The notes under the pieces: generated by a model
Databases searched by the model: none
The model's input: the letters and a program-made list of their open reading frames with translations, nothing else
Told to the model about the DNA's origin: nothing
In this document: piece after piece, positions 43,215-51,607 of the stretch
Layout: each line of letters opens with the position of its first letter
Position numbering within the stretch: position 1 is the first letter of the stretch
NCBI GenBank assembly: GCA_965227535.1
Contig: OZ245761.1
Span: 1,240,001-1,304,000, forward strand
From: SZUA-430 sp965227535
GTDB taxonomy: Bacteria > Pseudomonadota > Alphaproteobacteria > Micropepsales > Micropepsaceae
Direction: 5' to 3'
Length of the DNA stretch: 64,000 nucleotides
Made by a program: the position numbers and the translations under genes

Positions 43215-43234
43215 AAATCTATGATAATGATCTT
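43215..43234. promoter_or_regulatory. AAATCTATGATAATGATCTT, variant of the ATCCATTATAAT motif
   Basis: A partly symmetric AT-rich site 75-94 bases upstream of the synthetase start, in otherwise GC-rich DNA. It resembles the sites at 42207 and 49037 and could be another GntR-type operator. The match is looser than at the other sites. Confidence 0.35.
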
Positions 43235-43308
43235 GGAGGGGGCGCGGCGACAACTTTTTCCAGAAGACGCGCTCGCCGGACGACATGCGTCGGGAAGGGA
43301 GAACCGCG

Positions 43309-44916
43309 ATGGCCTGGAATTTCGGCGACATCCTCGACCGCATCGCGCCGGTGTTGCCGGCGGCGGCGCCCGCCTTCATCCACGACACGCGCGTCATCTC
43401 CTGGGCAGACGCGGCGCACCGCAGCAATAATCTCGGACGCGCGTTGATCGCGCGCGGCGCGAAGCCGGGCGACAAGGTCGCGTTTTATATGCGCAATCGG
43501 CCGGAATACATGGAAACCTTGGCTGCCTGCTTCAAGAGTCGCCTGGTCCACGTCAACATCAACTATCGCTACAACGCGGACGAAGTCCACTACATCATCG
43601 ACGATTCCGACGCTCGGACGATCGTCTACGGCGCCGAGTTCCGCGAGACGATTCTGGCGTTGAAGGACCGTCTTTCGAAGGTGAAGACGTTCGTCGAAAT
43701 CGGCGACGGCGCGACCGCGCCGTTCGCGGAGAACTATGACGCACTCGCCGGTTCGGGTGACGGCGCCCCGCTCGGGATCGAACGTTCGCCGGACGACCTC
43801 TTGTTCATCTATACCGGTGGAACCACCGGCATGCCCAAGGGCGTCATGTGGCGTCACACCGACTTGCGCGAAGCCCAGCTGATCGCCTTGCGCCGCCTCG
43901 GACCGGTGCCGGACACGTTGGACGCGCTCGTCGCGGCAATCAAGGCCGTGGGGCCCGGCAACCGCGTTTTGCCGGCCTGCCCGCTGATGCACGGAACGGG
44001 GCTGCTCACCGCAATCGGCTGCATAATGTCCGGCGGAAGCATCGTCACGTTGCCGGGTGCATCGTTGGACGCGAGCGAAATCTGGCGCGCGGTGGCGAAA
44101 CATAGGGTTCAAACGATTTCGATCGTGGGCGACGCGTTCGCCAAGCCCATGCTGAAAGCCCTGGATGAGGATGCCGGCGCCTACGACACATCGAGCGTCG
44201 TTTCGATCGTGTCCTCAGGCGTGATGTGGAGTTCGGAGGTGAAGGCCGGTCTGCTCCGGCACATTCCCCAGGCGATCCTCATGGACGCTTTCGGCGCGTC
44301 GGAAGCGCTCGGTTTCGGCTCGTCGATGACGACCAGCGGCGGCGAATCCAAGACCGCGCGCTTTCAAATGGGCGACCTCTGTAAGGTCTTCGACGAAAAC
44401 GACAATCCGGTGGAACCGGGGAGCGGCAAGCCAGGGATCATCGCCATGGGCGGACCAATTCCCTCCGGCTACTACAAGGATCCTGCCAAGACGGCGGCGA
44501 CCTTCAAGACAATCGGCGGCAAACGTTACTCCATTCCCGGCGATTGGTGCCTCGTCGAGAAGGACGGCACCCTGACGCTCCTGGGCCGCGGCAGCGTCTG
44601 CATCAACACTGCGGGCGAGAAGGTTTATCCCGAGGAGGTCGAGGAAGCGCTGAAGAAACATCCCTCCGTCGAAGACGCCTTGGTGGTCGGCGTGCCCGAC
44701 GAAAAATGGGGACAGTCCGTCACCGCCGTCGTTTCGCTGTCGCAGAAGGCGCGATTCGACGAAGCCGCACTGCGCCAACACGTCCGCACGTGCCTTGCCG
44801 GTTACAAGACGCCCAAGCACGTGCTTCTGGCGGCCGTCCCGCTGCGAGCGCCGAACGGCAAGGCGGACTACAAGGCCGTCATGGACTTCGCGAAACAGAA
44901 ACTGGGCATTGGGTGA
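43309..44916 (+). CDS. Acyl-CoA synthetase (AMP-binding)
   Basis: A 535-residue ANL-family ligase starting at the ATG at 43309 (MAWNFGDILDRIAPVLP), with GGGAGAA upstream. The P-loop YTGGTTGMPKG is at 168-178, the A5 region is MDAFGASEALGFGSS, the A7 region has GDWCLVEKDG and LGRGSVCINTAGEKVYPEEVE, and the C-terminal lysine lies in APNGKADYKAV. The GGTTG variant of the P-loop is common in fatty acid and steroid CoA ligases. It is distinct from the synthetase at 18377. The monooxygenase gene follows after five bases. Confidence 0.9.
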   Translation: MAWNFGDILDRIAPVLPAAAPAFIHDTRVISWADAAHRSNNLGRALIARGAKPGDKVAFYMRNRPEYMETLAACFKSRLVHVNINYRYNADEVHYIIDDSDARTIVYGAEFRETILALKDRLSKVKTFVEIGDGATAPFAENYDALAGSGDGAPLGIERSPDDLLFIYTGGTTGMPKGVMWRHTDLREAQLIALRRLGPVPDTLDALVAAIKAVGPGNRVLPACPLMHGTGLLTAIGCIMSGGSIVTLPGASLDASEIWRAVAKHRVQTISIVGDAFAKPMLKALDEDAGAYDTSSVVSIVSSGVMWSSEVKAGLLRHIPQAILMDAFGASEALGFGSSMTTSGGESKTARFQMGDLCKVFDENDNPVEPGSGKPGIIAMGGPIPSGYYKDPAKTAATFKTIGGKRYSIPGDWCLVEKDGTLTLLGRGSVCINTAGEKVYPEEVEEALKKHPSVEDALVVGVPDEKWGQSVTAVVSLSQKARFDEAALRQHVRTCLAGYKTPKHVLLAAVPLRAPNGKADYKAVMDFAKQKLGIG

Positions 44917-44921
44917 GACAC

Positions 44922-46553
44922 GTGATCGGAGAAATGGAAGGTCCGTCGAAAGATGGCCGCGGCATCGATGTCGCGATCGTCGGGGCCGGGTTCGCGGGCA
45001 TGTACATGCTCTACCGTGCGCGAATGTTGGGATTGACCGCGCGCGTTTTCGAAGCCGGAGGCGGCGTCGGCGGCACTTGGTATTGGAACCGCTATCCGGG
45101 CGCGCGCTGCGATGTGGAGAGCATGGAATATTCCTACCAATTTTCGGAGGAACTTCAGCAAGAGTGGAACTGGAGCGAGCGGTATTCGCCCCAACCTGAA
45201 ATTTTGCGTTACGTCAATCACGTCGCCGACCGGTTCGACCTGCGCAGCGACATCCAGTTCAATGCGCGCGTCGAAACCGCCACCTTCGACGACACGGCGG
45301 GCAAGTGGCGTATCACGATCGCTGGCGGCGAAACGGTTGAGGCGACTTATTGCGTGATGGCCACGGGCTGTCTGTCTGCGACGAATACACCCGAAATCAA
45401 GGGGATCAACTCGTTCCGGCGCGAGACTTATCACACCGGCCGATGGCCGCATGAGGGCGTATCGTTCGCCGGAAAGCGCGTCGGTATCATCGGAACGGGA
45501 TCCTCGGCGATCCAGTCGGTTCCGTGCATCGCCGAGGAAGCTGACCAGCTTTACGTGTTTCAGCGCACGCCAAACTATTCCGTACCGGCGCGCAATGCGC
45601 CGCTCGACCCCGCGATCCGCAACCGCGTCAAAGCCCGCTATCCGGCGCTGCGGGCGGAGGCCAAGAAGCGCCGCTCGGGCATCCTATTTCCGGAAACCAA
45701 TCTTTGCGCTCTGGCGGTTGCGCCCGCCGAACGCCGGCGCCGGTTCGACGAATACTGGGAGACCGGCGGACTTGCTTTTCTCAGCGCCTTCGTCGATCTG
45801 CTCGTCGACAAAGCCGCCAACGACACGGCCGCGGATTTCATCCGCGAGAAAATAGCCGCGATCGTCAAGGATCCGCAAACCGCCGAGGCATTGGCGCCCG
45901 ACTCGGTCGTCGGCTGCAAACGGCTTTGTGCCGACAGTGGATATTTCGAAGCGTTCAACCGACCGAACGTCACCCTCGTCGACATTCGCGACGGCGGCAT
46001 CGAAGAGATCACGCCCGCCGGCGTCGTGGCCAAGGGCAAATCCTTCGATCTCGACATGCTCGTGTTCGCCACCGGCTTCGACGCCATGACCGGCGCCTTG
46101 AACCGCATCCGCATCACCGGCGCCGACGGCCGTCTGCTGCGGGAAAAATGGGCGTCTGGACCGCGCACCTATCTCGGTGTCGCGACCGCCGGATTTCCCA
46201 ATCTCTTCGTCATTACCGGGCCCGGTAGCCCATCGGTACTAGCCAACATGATCCCCGCCATCGAGCAGCATGTGGACTGGATCGGCGCCTGCATCGATCA
46301 TGCGCGGCGGAAAAAAATGTCCCGCATCGAAGCCGAACCCAAGGCCGAGGACGACTGGGTCGCCCATGTTAACCAGGTCGCCGGCGCGACGCTCTATCCC
46401 GGCTGCAATTCCTGGTATCTGGGCGCGAACGTTCCGGGCAAGCCGCGTGTGTTCATGCCGTATCTCGGCTTCGATACCTATGTCGCCAAATGCGAACAGG
46501 TCGTCGCCGCCGGTTATGAGGGGTTCCGCTTCGCGCCGGCGGCCAACGGATAG
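44922..46553 (+). CDS. Flavin-containing, Baeyer-Villiger-type monooxygenase
   Basis: A 543-residue FAD/NADPH monooxygenase, start GTG 44922 (ATG at 44934 is possible). FAD motif VAIVGAGFAGMYMLYRAR, then GGVGGTWYWNRYPGARCDVES, the Baeyer-Villiger fingerprint region FRRETYHTGRWP (with Arg where the consensus has Gly), NADPH motif GIIGTGSSAIQ, and the late DMLVFATGFDAMTG. It would insert oxygen next to a ketone, turning a cyclic ketone into a lactone. It follows the synthetase directly and converges with the P450 at 46560, six bases between stops. Confidence 0.88.
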   Translation: MIGEMEGPSKDGRGIDVAIVGAGFAGMYMLYRARMLGLTARVFEAGGGVGGTWYWNRYPGARCDVESMEYSYQFSEELQQEWNWSERYSPQPEILRYVNHVADRFDLRSDIQFNARVETATFDDTAGKWRITIAGGETVEATYCVMATGCLSATNTPEIKGINSFRRETYHTGRWPHEGVSFAGKRVGIIGTGSSAIQSVPCIAEEADQLYVFQRTPNYSVPARNAPLDPAIRNRVKARYPALRAEAKKRRSGILFPETNLCALAVAPAERRRRFDEYWETGGLAFLSAFVDLLVDKAANDTAADFIREKIAAIVKDPQTAEALAPDSVVGCKRLCADSGYFEAFNRPNVTLVDIRDGGIEEITPAGVVAKGKSFDLDMLVFATGFDAMTGALNRIRITGADGRLLREKWASGPRTYLGVATAGFPNLFVITGPGSPSVLANMIPAIEQHVDWIGACIDHARRKKMSRIEAEPKAEDDWVAHVNQVAGATLYPGCNSWYLGANVPGKPRVFMPYLGFDTYVAKCEQVVAAGYEGFRFAPAANG

Positions 46554-46559
46554 CGGCCG

Positions 46560-47825
46560 TCAACCGGGAATGCGAACCGGCAGGCTGGTGAAGCCTCTCA
46601 CCAAATTGGAATGCGTCCGCACCGGCTCACCGACGACCTCGATTATTGTCGCGGGCCAGCGTTTGAGAATTTCCTGCCACAGGACGCGCAGTTGCATCTC
46701 GGCCAGCCGGTTGCCGACGCAACGGTGAATGCCGAAGCCGAACGACAGATGCTGGCGCGGGCGTGCGCGATCGATGATGAAGGACATCGGATTCTCGATG
46801 ACCTCTTCGTCCCGATTGCCGGAAACGTACCACATGACGACCTTGTCGCCCTTCTTGATCTGCTTGCCGCGGAACTCCACGTCGGCCAGCGCGGTGCGGC
46901 GCATATGCGGCAGCGGCGTCTGCCAGCGGATGATTTCCGGCACCATGCTTTCGACGAGCGTCGGATTGGCTTGCAGCTTGCGGTACTGATCCGGATTTTG
47001 GTTCAACGCCAAAAGCCCGCCGGAAATCGAATTGCGCGTGGTGTCGTTGCCGCCGACAATCAACAGGAGCAGATTGCCGAGATACTCCATCTGGCCCATA
47101 TTACGCGTCGCCTCGCCGTGGGCGAGCATCGAGATCAGATCGTTGCCGGGTTCGCGCGCGTTTACCCGCTGATTCCACAGCTCCATGAAATAGGCGGCGC
47201 AGCCGAGGAGTTCCTGTCGCCGGCGCGCCATCGCTTCCGGGTCGCTCTTGTCGACGCTCGTCGTGGCCAGGTCGGACCAATAGGTCAGCTTGCGCCGGTC
47301 GTCCCACGGGAAATCGAACAACGTCGCCAGCATCTGGGTCGTCAATTCGATCGAAACTTTGTCGACCCAATCGAAAGTCTCTCCCACCGGCAACGAATCG
47401 AGGATACGGCCCGCGCGCTCGCGTATGAGAACTTCGAGCTTGGCAAGATTGCCGGGTGCCACGATCGGACTGACCACTTTCCGTTGGCCGTCGTGTTTGG
47501 GCGGGTCCATCATGATGAACATCGGCAGCATGAAATCCTGCTGCTGATCCTGCAGGGCAATGCCGCCTAACGTCGCCTCCGAGGAAAAGACTTGATGGTT
47601 GGTGTCCACTTGCATGATGTCGTTGTACTTGGTCACCGACCAGTACGGACCGTAGGCACTGTTGCGGCAGTAGTGCACGGGGTCTTCACGCCGCAATCTT
47701 TCGAAATAGGGCCAGATCGTGTCCGTGCTGAACAGCGTACGCCGGCTGACGTCGATGTCTTCGATCGGAATCGAATAGGCGTCCGGTGCGAGCGGTCGCA
47801 CCGGACGTGTTTCGCCGTAAGTCAT
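46560..47825 (-). CDS. Cytochrome P450, CYP153-like
   Basis: A 421-residue soluble bacterial P450. The heme thiolate is C369 in HLSFGFGIHRCVGNRLAEMQ, the I-helix oxygen motif is GGNDTTRNS, and the ExxR helix lies upstream. Segments such as YWSVTKYNDIMQVDTNH, MDPPKHDGQRKVVSPIVAP and SIELTTQMLATLFDFPW are those I associate with CYP153, the terminal alkane and alicyclic hydroxylases of Alphaproteobacteria. Electron supply would come from the ferredoxin at 49929; no ferredoxin reductase is in the window. It is 23 bases downstream of the diiron protein gene on the same strand. Confidence 0.88.
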   Translation of the reverse strand: MTYGETRPVRPLAPDAYSIPIEDIDVSRRTLFSTDTIWPYFERLRREDPVHYCRNSAYGPYWSVTKYNDIMQVDTNHQVFSSEATLGGIALQDQQQDFMLPMFIMMDPPKHDGQRKVVSPIVAPGNLAKLEVLIRERAGRILDSLPVGETFDWVDKVSIELTTQMLATLFDFPWDDRRKLTYWSDLATTSVDKSDPEAMARRRQELLGCAAYFMELWNQRVNAREPGNDLISMLAHGEATRNMGQMEYLGNLLLLIVGGNDTTRNSISGGLLALNQNPDQYRKLQANPTLVESMVPEIIRWQTPLPHMRRTALADVEFRGKQIKKGDKVVMWYVSGNRDEEVIENPMSFIIDRARPRQHLSFGFGIHRCVGNRLAEMQLRVLWQEILKRWPATIIEVVGEPVRTHSNLVRGFTSLPVRIPG

Positions 47826-47848
47826 GCCGGACTTCCCTCGTATCGCGG

Positions 47849-48985
47849 TTATTCGGCGGCCATGATGGCCCGCCCGAAATTCGCCGCCCCGCTGTTGATC
47901 GCCCGCAGGTATTTGATCCCTTCCTCGGCGATGGCGTCGCCGGGCATCGAGTCGCCCTCGGCGTGGAGTTCAGCCATGTCGACGAACGCGGCATAGCTTG
48001 GCGCCGTCCGCTCGGTCACGATGCCCGCCTTGAGCAACGTCTTAATCAAGACGCGGAAGATATTCGCGCTCTCCTGAAGCTGCTTGCGGCGGTATTCGTC
48101 GGTCATCGCCTCCATCAGCGCGCCTTGCGCCCATTCGAAGTCGATGCCGAGCGAATCGTAGATGTACTTCTTCTGCGAAGCCGCCATGCCGTTATGCAGC
48201 AAGGTCATGAACACCTGAAGCGCCCAATCCTCGACCTTGTTGCGCTCGTCCGCCGACAATTTTGGCACCGTCCGGTCGGCCCAAATCTTACCGAATTTAT
48301 GATGGAACGCCTCGTCCGTCATCGTGAGCTGCAACAACCGGCGCAGCAACGGATCGCTCGTATCGTTGTACATCGTGGCGAAAATTCCCATCGCCAAGCC
48401 TTCCAGAATCATCTGCATGCCGACGAGCTTTTTCCAAACCTGATCGGTTCCCACCATGTCGCACAACAGATCGGTGAACACCTTGCCGGCCGGCACGGGC
48501 TTGCCCCAGCGCGCCTTGATGTAGCGCGAGAATCCGTGCACGTGGCGCGCTTCTTCCCGTGTTTGGTTGGCGGCGTATTCTTGCGCCCCTGGGTCCCTTA
48601 GAATGTGACACAGGCTCGCCGACAGATTGAGCGCCCCCTGCTCGCCGTGCAAGATGTTGGACAACGTGAAGTGCACATTGGCGTTCAGCAATTTGATTTT
48701 CTGCTTGGAGTCGAGCTTGTCCACGATCGCGGACGCGAAGTCGGGCACGAATTTCTCCGGCATCAAATATTCGTTCTCGAGATCGAACGGTAGAGAAAAG
48801 TCGACGTATTTGCTGTCGAGCGGATCCCAAAAATGGTCGTGCGTCGCCGAGATGATCTTGTCGAAGGCCGTCGATCTTTGACCATAGCGCTCGGCCTCCA
48901 TCATGGCGGGAAAGTCGTCCGGTTTGACCGCATCGTAGGCCGGGTCGACCGTCGCCGCCTCTTGCCGGGATAATGTCTTCTGCAT
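47849..48985 (-). CDS. Ferritin-like diiron protein (R2/AurF-like oxygenase)
   Basis: A 378-residue helical protein with a complete diiron ligand set: E115 (HGEQGALN), E145 and H148 (EEARH), E195 (ILEGLAMG), and E225 with H228 (DEAFHH). This two-times-ExxH pattern fits the ribonucleotide-reductase R2-like oxygenase/oxidase group. It is not a ribonucleotide reductase by context and may oxidise an acyl or alicyclic substrate. Its promoter region, divergent from the hydratase at 49166, holds a perfect palindrome TCATTATAATGA. The P450 follows it in the same direction. Confidence 0.82.
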   Translation of the reverse strand: MQKTLSRQEAATVDPAYDAVKPDDFPAMMEAERYGQRSTAFDKIISATHDHFWDPLDSKYVDFSLPFDLENEYLMPEKFVPDFASAIVDKLDSKQKIKLLNANVHFTLSNILHGEQGALNLSASLCHILRDPGAQEYAANQTREEARHVHGFSRYIKARWGKPVPAGKVFTDLLCDMVGTDQVWKKLVGMQMILEGLAMGIFATMYNDTSDPLLRRLLQLTMTDEAFHHKFGKIWADRTVPKLSADERNKVEDWALQVFMTLLHNGMAASQKKYIYDSLGIDFEWAQGALMEAMTDEYRRKQLQESANIFRVLIKTLLKAGIVTERTAPSYAAFVDMAELHAEGDSMPGDAIAEEGIKYLRAINSGAANFGRAIMAAE

Positions 48986-49036
48986 GATCTTTCTCCGTCA
49001 TGAATTGGTGCAAGCGGCCGAAGCGCTCCGTCTCTT

Positions 49037-49048
49037 TCATTATAATGA
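49037..49048. promoter_or_regulatory. Perfect palindrome TCATTATAATGA in a divergent promoter
   Basis: A 12-bp perfect palindrome located 52 bases upstream of the diiron gene and 118 bases upstream of the hydratase at 49166. On the minus strand it reads AAATCATTATAATGAAAG, similar to the ATCCATTATAAT sites elsewhere. It is a candidate operator shared by the set. Confidence 0.5.
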
Positions 49049-49165
49049 TTTCGGGCCTAGATAAAAGAGCCAACTTCGGGCCCGAATTTCGAGCTGGACC
49101 GGTCGAATCGCCGCCAACCCGAGGGGTCGCGCCCGCCCATTGCGATATAGAGGAGGACAAACGTC

Positions 49166-49909
49166 GTGAAGGATAATTTCGTACTGCGCGAAGACGTCGG
49201 CCGCGTCTGCACGCTGACCTTGAACCGCCCGGAAGTCTTGAACGCCCTTAACGTGCCCCTGTTCGCCGAGCTGCGCGCTCATGTCGAAACGCTCGGCCGG
49301 CAAGCGCACGATGTGGCGTGCGTTGTGCTGAGAGGCGCCGGCAAGGCATTTTCGGCCGGACACGACCTGAAGGACATTCAAAAGGGCGAACACGCTCCTG
49401 AACCTCATTTTCAGGCAACCACAATCCGGATGCTTGCCCGACTGCCGCAACCCGTCATCGCAAGCGTGCGGGGCCATTGTTATACTGGCGGATTGGAGCT
49501 TGCCCTCGGCGCGGACATCATCGTCGCGTCGCGCTCGGCCAAGTTTGGCGACACGCACGGCAAATGGGGCCTGAGCCCACTGTGGGGCATGTCGCAACGG
49601 CTGCCCAGGCGCGTCGGCGCGTCCACAGCGAAAATGATGATGTTTACGGCCGACATCTACTCCGCCAAAGCCGCCGAGCGCATGGGATTGGTCGACATCT
49701 GCGTGGACGATGCGGAGTTGGACCAAGCCACACTCGCGCTCGCCAACCGGATCGCGGCAAATTCGACACACAGCAACCAAGTCAACAAGGAATTACTCGC
49801 CGCCACGGACGGCATGTCGATGGACGAAGGCTTGGCCCACGAACTCAAGCACAGCCCGGGCGCCTGCGCCGACGCGCGCGAACGTCTCGCAACATTCGGG
49901 CGCAAATAG
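49166..49909 (+). CDS. Enoyl-CoA hydratase/isomerase family protein
   Basis: A 247-residue crotonase-fold protein starting at GTG 49166 behind GAGGAGG. Oxyanion-hole segments are KAFSAGHDLKDIQ and GHCYTGGLELALGADIIVAS; the next loop is FGDTHGKWGLSPLWGMSQRL. The sequence is of the EchA8/mitochondrial ECHDC-like subtype with AGHDLK. Its stop is 20 bases from that of the convergent ferredoxin gene. The exact substrate is unknown. Confidence 0.86.
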   Translation: MKDNFVLREDVGRVCTLTLNRPEVLNALNVPLFAELRAHVETLGRQAHDVACVVLRGAGKAFSAGHDLKDIQKGEHAPEPHFQATTIRMLARLPQPVIASVRGHCYTGGLELALGADIIVASRSAKFGDTHGKWGLSPLWGMSQRLPRRVGASTAKMMMFTADIYSAKAAERMGLVDICVDDAELDQATLALANRIAANSTHSNQVNKELLAATDGMSMDEGLAHELKHSPGACADARERLATFGRK

Positions 49910-49928
49910 CTGCGGCGACGCCTACCCT

Positions 49929-50255
49929 TCAGTGCTGTCCGGCGGGCAATCTGAGCACGAGGCCGTCGAGATCGTCGGTGACCGCGATTTGGCACGCGAG
50001 ACGGCTGGCATCGCTCGCGCCCTCGGCGAATTGCAGCAAGCTGGCCTCCATTCCCTCGGCCGCCGCCTTGCCCGTCTTTTCAATCCAGGCGCCTTCCACA
50101 TAAACGTGGCAGGTCGCGCACGCGCAACATCCACCACAATCACCGTCGATTCCCGGTATGCTGTTGTCGACGGCCGCGTCCCTAGCCGACGTTCCGCTTT
50201 TGACCACCACCGAGATTTCGCAGCCGTCGGGTTTGACGAATATCACTTTCGGCAT
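49929..50255 (-). CDS. Adrenodoxin-type [2Fe-2S] ferredoxin
   Basis: A 108-residue ferredoxin with cluster ligands C40, C46, C49 and C88 (CGGCCACATC and RLACQI), the C-x5-C-x2-C pattern of adrenodoxin/putidaredoxin-type proteins. C43 and C44 are extra. It starts 50 bases after the second CYP153-like gene's stop on the same strand, so it is the likely electron donor of the P450s. A reductase partner is missing from the window and must be supplied by the host or another part of the island. Confidence 0.9.
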   Translation of the reverse strand: MPKVIFVKPDGCEISVVVKSGTSARDAAVDNSIPGIDGDCGGCCACATCHVYVEGAWIEKTGKAAAEGMEASLLQFAEGASDASRLACQIAVTDDLDGLVLRLPAGQH

Positions 50256-50305
50256 TTCTTGCTCGCCTTTTGTCTAAAATTGTCCCGTTGGGTTTCCCGC
50301 GCGGC

Positions 50306-51577
50306 TTAGTGGGCGTGAAGCTTTACCGGCAACCGCGTGAACCCATGAATGAAGTTTGACAGCGTGCGCTCCGGTTCGCCGACCAGTTCCACCTTCCGGA
50401 AGCGCTTGACGATCTCTTCCCAGACGATACGCAGCTGCATCTCGGCAAGGCGGTTGCCCACGCAGCGGTGGATGCCATAACCGAACGACAGATGATGACG
50501 CGGCGTCGCGCGGTCGATGATGAATTCATCCGGGCGATCGATGACCTCTTCGTCCCGGTTGCCCGATAGGTACCACATCACGACTTTCTCGCCCGCTTTG
50601 ATTTTCTTGCCGCCGATCTCGGCATCGGCCAATGCGGTGCGGCGCATATGCGCGAGCGGCGTTTGCCAGCGGATGATCTCCGGAACCATTTTTTCGATCA
50701 GCGCCGGATTGGCCATCAGCTTACGATACTGGTCAGGGTTGCGGTCTAGTGCCACCACGCCGCCGCTGATCGAACTGCGAGTCGTATCGTTTCCGCCCAC
50801 GATCAACAGCATCAGATTGCCGAGGAATTCTTGGAACGGCATGTTCCGCGTCACAGGCGAATGGGCGAGCATAGAAACCAAATCGGGCTTGGGCGCCTCG
50901 TTGACGCGTTTGTCCCAAAGCCCCTTGAAATAGTGGGCGCACTCCAACAGCTCGGACTTCCACTGGTCCCAGGAGTCGATGATGCCGGATTCCGGCGACG
51001 CTGTCGCGACGTCGGACCAGCGCGTGAGCTTACGCCGGTCCTCCCACGGAAAATCGAACAGCGTGGCCAACGTCATCGTCGTCAGCTCGATGGACACCAG
51101 ATCGACCCAGTCGATCTCCTCGCCCACCGGAAGCGAATCGAGGATCAGACCCGCGCGCTCGCGGATGACCGGCTCGAGCAGCGCCAGGTTGGGCGGCGCG
51201 ACGATCGGGCTGACGACCTTGCGTTGCTCGTCGTGCTTGGGGGGATCCATGGCTATGAACATCGGCAGTTCGAAATCCTGCGTTTCGACCCGGTTGTTGA
51301 TGTTGTCGATGACGACCCCGCCCAGCTTCGAATCGGACGAGAACGTCTGGTGATCGACTTCGACCCGCATGATGTCGTTGAATTTCGTCACCGACCAAAA
51401 GGGTCCGTGCGTGCTTTCGGAACAATAGTGGACCGGATCCTCGCGCCTGAGCCGCTTGAAATAGGAACCGATCGTGTCCAGCTGGTAAAGCGCCGGGTCG
51501 CTCACGTCGATTTGGTTCAAGGGAATGGCGTTGATGTCGGCTGAAGCTTGCCGCCCGGCGATCGCTGCGTTGCTCAT
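50306..51577 (-). CDS. Cytochrome P450, CYP153-like (second)
   Basis: A 423-residue P450 closely related to the one at 46560 but clearly diverged, so it is a paralogue. The heme cysteine is C372 in HLSFGYGIHRCVGNRLAEMQ, the I-helix has GGNDTTRSS, and CYP153-type segments include WSVTKFNDIMRVEVDHQ, MDPPKHDEQRKVVSPIVAP and TLATLFDFPWEDRRKL. It starts 30 bases downstream of an LLM gene and is followed by the ferredoxin, so LLM, P450 and ferredoxin are likely co-transcribed. It should hydroxylate an alkyl or alicyclic chain. Confidence 0.88.
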   Translation of the reverse strand: MSNAAIAGRQASADINAIPLNQIDVSDPALYQLDTIGSYFKRLRREDPVHYCSESTHGPFWSVTKFNDIMRVEVDHQTFSSDSKLGGVVIDNINNRVETQDFELPMFIAMDPPKHDEQRKVVSPIVAPPNLALLEPVIRERAGLILDSLPVGEEIDWVDLVSIELTTMTLATLFDFPWEDRRKLTRWSDVATASPESGIIDSWDQWKSELLECAHYFKGLWDKRVNEAPKPDLVSMLAHSPVTRNMPFQEFLGNLMLLIVGGNDTTRSSISGGVVALDRNPDQYRKLMANPALIEKMVPEIIRWQTPLAHMRRTALADAEIGGKKIKAGEKVVMWYLSGNRDEEVIDRPDEFIIDRATPRHHLSFGYGIHRCVGNRLAEMQLRIVWEEIVKRFRKVELVGEPERTLSNFIHGFTRLPVKLHAH

Positions 51578-51607
51578 CTCGTTTCTCCGTTGTTTGCGCG
51601 CGGTCGC

